A DNA stretch of 6,937 nt from an uncultured Clostridia bacterium (GTDB lineage: Bacteria; Bacillota; Clostridia; Oscillospirales; Oscillospiraceae): positions 1 to 6,937 of the forward strand of contig CAMWSZ010000154.1 of the NCBI GenBank assembly GCA_947177005.1. Reading direction: 5' to 3'. Each line of letters opens with the position of its first letter. Within the stretch, counting starts at the first letter, position 1. Positions 4,843-6,937 of the stretch are shown in pieces. The position numbers and the translations under genes were made by a program. Below the pieces are notes generated by a model, which saw only the letters and a program-made list of their open reading frames with translations, made no database searches and was not told the DNA's origin.

Positions 4843-6309
4843 TTGGCCCTGTTCCACTTCCATGTCACCCAGGTCAAACGGAGTGCGGGGCAGTCTGCTA
4901 TTGCCTCCGCTGCCTATCGTTCCGGCGAAAAACTTTACAGCGAATACTACGGTGAAGTCAGCGACTATACCCACAAGGGCGGCGTGGTCTGCACAGACAT
5001 TCTGCTGCCGCCCCAGGCCCCCGCCGAGTATCGGGACCGCACCACTCTCTGGAACGCTGTGGAGAAGGTCGAGCGCGGCAAGAAAGCCCAGCTTGCATAT
5101 AGTTTTGACATTGCCTTGCAGAACGAACTTTCTCTTGATGAGAATATCGCTCTTGCAAGGCAATTTGTATCTGAGCAGCTTGTAAGCCGGGGGATGATTG
5201 CCGATTTCGCCATCCACCAGCCAGACAAAAAAGACGGCGGTATCCCTAACCCACATTTCCACATTCTCTGCCCTATCCGGTCTGTTGAGGAAAGCGGCAA
5301 GTGGGGGTGTAAACAGCGGCGCGTCTACCGGTTGGACGAGGAGGGAAACCGCATCATAGGCAAGGACGGCAAACCCCTTTTTGACGCAGTTCCCACCACC
5401 GACTGGGGCAGCCCGGAAACGCTGGAACACTGGCGGGCGGCATGGGCCGCGATGGTCAACGCCAAATTTGAAGAAAAGGGACTGACGTGCCGTATCGATC
5501 ACCGTTCCTATGAACGGCAGGGGAATGACCTGTTGCCCACTATCCATGAAGGTGTCGCTGTCCGGCAGATGGAAGCAAAAGGCATTACCACCGACAAAGG
5601 CGACCTGAATCGTTGGATAAAAGCGGCATGGAATCTGTTGCGTGACATTCGGAAAAAAATCACCACCCTGACCAATTGGCTCAAGGCGGCAAAAGAGGAA
5701 TTAAGCAGACCGCAGGCCCCCGACCTTGCCAGTCTGTTGACTGCCTACTATAGCGGCAGGAATGCCGGAGCATGGAGCCAGAAGGCCAGAATCAGCAATC
5801 TCAAACACTTTTCTGAGACAGTTAATTATCTGACGGATAACCACATATCCTCTCTGGAGGATTTGGAGGTTCGCCTTGCCGTTCACAGTGACCGGACGGA
5901 GGCTGTCAATGCCTCTATGAAAGCTATGTCTGCCCGAAAAAAAGAGTTGGAGGACCTGCTTCGTTACGCCGATCTTTACCGGGAAACAAAGCCCATCTAT
6001 GATGAGTTGAAGGGCATCAAATGGAAAGGCAGGCGGGAAAAGTTCGAGACGGAGCATGAGCGTGACTTGAAGATGTTCCATATGGCCAGCCGGAAATTGG
6101 AGAAGCACCGTACCCCTGCCGGTAAAATCCCCGCCCAGGCGTGGCGGCAGGAGTTGGCAGCACTCCAGCAGAAGTACCGGGCCGAGTATGAGCGGTACAA
6201 GCCCATGCGTGACGATCTGATGAAGATGCTTCGAGTAAAAAACTGCGTTGACACCGTACTGCGCCAGCAGGAGCAGACCCAGGAGAAACGGCGGAGGATA
6301 GAGCGGTGA
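4843..6309 (+). CDS. mobQ: MobQ-family (MobA/MobL) conjugative relaxase
   Basis: The 488-aa protein starts at TTG directly after the DUF3847 stop. It nicks one strand at oriT, stays bound to the 5' end and pilots it into the recipient. The N-terminus is MALFHFHVTQVKRSAGQSAI with ASAAYRSGEKL following; Y25 is the expected catalytic tyrosine. The metal-binding histidine motif is FAIHQPDKKDGGIPNPHFHI, with H125, H138 and H140. A further family block is IDHRSYERQG...PTIHEGVAVRQMEAKGI (~215-250). From ~255 to the end it is mostly charged and helical, including a stretch rich in K, E and R (ARKKELEDLLRYADLYRETK; QQKYRAEYERY), probably coiled coil. No primase or helicase domain is visible. The length is typical for relaxases of Clostridia mobilizable elements, so it seems intact. 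Its target is probably the site at 4321-4362. No mating-pore or coupling-protein gene is in the window. Confidence 0.92.
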   Translation: MALFHFHVTQVKRSAGQSAIASAAYRSGEKLYSEYYGEVSDYTHKGGVVCTDILLPPQAPAEYRDRTTLWNAVEKVERGKKAQLAYSFDIALQNELSLDENIALARQFVSEQLVSRGMIADFAIHQPDKKDGGIPNPHFHILCPIRSVEESGKWGCKQRRVYRLDEEGNRIIGKDGKPLFDAVPTTDWGSPETLEHWRAAWAAMVNAKFEEKGLTCRIDHRSYERQGNDLLPTIHEGVAVRQMEAKGITTDKGDLNRWIKAAWNLLRDIRKKITTLTNWLKAAKEELSRPQAPDLASLLTAYYSGRNAGAWSQKARISNLKHFSETVNYLTDNHISSLEDLEVRLAVHSDRTEAVNASMKAMSARKKELEDLLRYADLYRETKPIYDELKGIKWKGRREKFETEHERDLKMFHMASRKLEKHRTPAGKIPAQAWRQELAALQQKYRAEYERYKPMRDDLMKMLRVKNCVDTVLRQQEQTQEKRRRIER

Positions 6310-6365
6310 ATGTGAGTGCGCCAGGTGCGATCACGCTGCATCCTTTAATAACCGCCATGAAATCA

Positions 6366-6426
6366 GAACGAAATTATTTCGTTCCGGTCCTGCTTCAACG
6401 TGGCAGACATTTTGTCCGCCACGTTG
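6366..6426. repeat. Two consecutive stem-loops after the relaxase gene
   Basis: GAACGAAA (6366-6373) pairs with TTTCGTTC (6377-6384) around TTA. Then CAACGTGGC (6396-6404) pairs with GCCACGTTG (6418-6426). Inside it, GACA (6406-6409) pairs with TGTC (6413-6416), so the second hairpin is about 14 bp with a single A-C mismatch. Neither is followed by a T-run. Confidence 0.6.
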
Positions 6427-6490
6427 ACCGCACCGCCGTGGTTGCTGCTCTGGAACGTAACGCCGTCCATCCCCATCGGAACGCGATAAA

Positions 6491-6521
6491 AGAGGTGAGC
6501 GAAAAATTTTCGGTCACCTCT
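6491..6521. repeat. Stem-loop of ~14 bp in the relaxase 3' region
   Basis: AGAGGTGA (6491-6498) pairs with TCACCTCT (6514-6521). After one G-G mismatch, CGAAA (6500-6504) pairs with TTTCG (6508-6512). An AAATCAGA octamer begins 7 bases after the stem. Confidence 0.6.
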
Positions 6522-6564
6522 ATCACAAAATCAGAAAGAAGTTGCAGTCTCAACGACCGCTATC

Positions 6565-6595
6565 AAATCAGAGTGCAGATTCTGCATTCTGATTT
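6565..6595. repeat. 14-bp stem-loop built on the AAATCAGA octamer
   Basis: AAATCAGAGTGCAG (6565-6578) pairs with CTGCATTCTGATTT (6582-6595) around the 3-base loop ATT, with one G-T pair only. It directly abuts the next hairpin, giving a tandem pair. Confidence 0.7.
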
Positions 6596-6624
6596 TCAGA
6601 TGTGCATTTTGCACTTCTGATTTT
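6596..6624 (+). terminator. Terminator-like stem-loop with T-run
   Basis: TCAGA-T-GTGCA (6596-6606) pairs with TGCAC-T-TCTGA (6610-6620) with one T-T mismatch and a TTT loop. TTTT (6621-6624) and ATA follow. With the abutting hairpin upstream it could end transcripts of the mobilization operon before the TnpW gene. The stem is AT-moderate and the T-run short, so termination may be partial. Confidence 0.5.
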
Positions 6625-6716
6625 ATACCACAGGCAAATCCAATCATTTTGTGTATAGTCTATCACAACACAAAACGAAAATCAACATATTTTTGATATA
6701 TTTGAAAGGAGACTCT

Positions 6717-6905
6717 ATGACCAATACTACCTCCCAGAATACCCGCACCACCCGCCGCCCTGACTGCGTGACCGAGGTACGCATGGGCAACACTGTTTTG
6801 ACCGTTTCCGGCTATTTCAAGCAGGATGCTACCGATACCGCTGCTGATAAAATGATGAAGGTTCTGGCAGTTGAAAGCGCAACGCAGCAGAACCGGAGCG
6901 CATAA
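6717..6905 (+). CDS. tnpW: TnpW-family transposon-encoded small protein
   Basis: The 62-aa protein starts at ATG 6717, five bases after AAAGGAG (6705-6711). An upstream in-frame TTG at 6651 has no ribosome site and adds an unlikely leader, so it is rejected. After a Thr/Arg-rich start, the core reads RPDCVTEVRMGNTVLTVSGY, then FKQDATDTAADKMMKVLAVE. This fits the short TnpW family first named from Tn4451-type mobilizable transposons: an (I/V)G.T.Y.V...F pattern followed by a D-K helix. The molecular function of the family is not known. It follows the relaxase gene by ~400 bases, probably as a separate transcript, and supports reading the region as part of an integrative mobilizable element. 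Confidence 0.7.
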   Translation: MTNTTSQNTRTTRRPDCVTEVRMGNTVLTVSGYFKQDATDTAADKMMKVLAVESATQQNRSA

Positions 6906-6937
6906 GCCATTTTTGTACATTTGCGATAATCCCCAGC

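Larger units (their letters stand above)
6310..6716. other. Hairpin-rich non-coding stretch between relaxase and TnpW gene
   Basis: No convincing gene lies in these 407 bases. A 104-codon frame starting at GTG 6306 overlaps the relaxase stop, but its sequence is set by the inverted repeats and it lacks a ribosome site of its own. The stretch carries at least five stem-loops and five copies of the octamer AAATCAGA: forward at 6360-6367, 6528-6535 and 6565-6572, reverse at 6588-6595 and 6616-6623. The last 90 bases turn AT-rich and hold an 8-bp inverted repeat, TTTTGTGT (6647-6654) with ACACAAAA (6668-6675). The ribosome site for the 6717 gene follows. Confidence 0.6.

Noticed and set aside
4603..5547. 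A 314-codon open frame on the minus strand across the DUF3847 and relaxase genes
   Set aside because: It is antisense to two well-supported genes, has no recognisable domain or ribosome site, and reflects the codon bias of the GC-rich relaxase.
6306..6620. A 104-codon frame overlapping the relaxase stop
   Set aside because: The sequence is dominated by inverted repeats, has no family resemblance and ends inside a terminator-like hairpin. Coupled translation from GTG 6306 cannot be wholly excluded.

Overview
The window looks like part of an integrative or mobilizable element from a gut-type Clostridia (Firmicutes) genome. The evidence is strong AGGAGG ribosome binding sites, a DUF3847 gene followed by a MobQ (MobA/MobL) relaxase, a TnpW-family gene as known from Tn4451-like transposons, a small serine recombinase, and SLH-domain and C39/ricin-lectin secreted proteins. 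The genus cannot be named from this sequence alone.

Layout, all genes on the + strand. Positions 1-278 hold the C-terminal end of a serine recombinase cut by the window edge. A 335-base non-coding stretch follows, with a 28-bp palindrome shaped like a resolvase binding site and an orphan, near-perfect Shine-Dalgarno sequence. Positions 614-2302 encode a secreted C39-like cysteine peptidase with two Ig-like repeats and a C-terminal ricin-B lectin domain. Positions 2476-4125 encode a second secreted protein with three SLH repeats and a C-terminal beta-rich domain. Directly after its stop, in the same frame, lies a 37-codon remnant of another SLH repeat (4126-4239), then a good intrinsic terminator.

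Positions 4321-4362 hold what I read as the origin of transfer. On the minus strand, a perfect 10-bp hairpin is followed by AAGTGCGCCCTTATC, the nic-type core of the RSF1010/pIP501/pSK41 family, which is the kind of site MobQ relaxases use. A leader with GC-rich hairpins then leads to the mobilization operon: a 97-aa DUF3847 protein (4549-4842) and the 488-aa relaxase (4843-6309, TTG start, abutting). About 400 bases of hairpin-rich non-coding DNA separate the relaxase from a 62-aa TnpW-family gene (6717-6905).

The parts fit one model. The recombinase side handles integration or resolution, and oriT plus DUF3847 plus relaxase handle mobilization. Between them sits an AT-richer cargo module of two exported, surface-type proteins. 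By the strand of the inferred nick, the cargo would enter a recipient first and the relaxase gene last. The cargo looks like a surface adhesion/hydrolysis module; its actual substrate is not visible. I see no conjugation pore genes in the window, so transfer would depend on genes outside it or on a helper.
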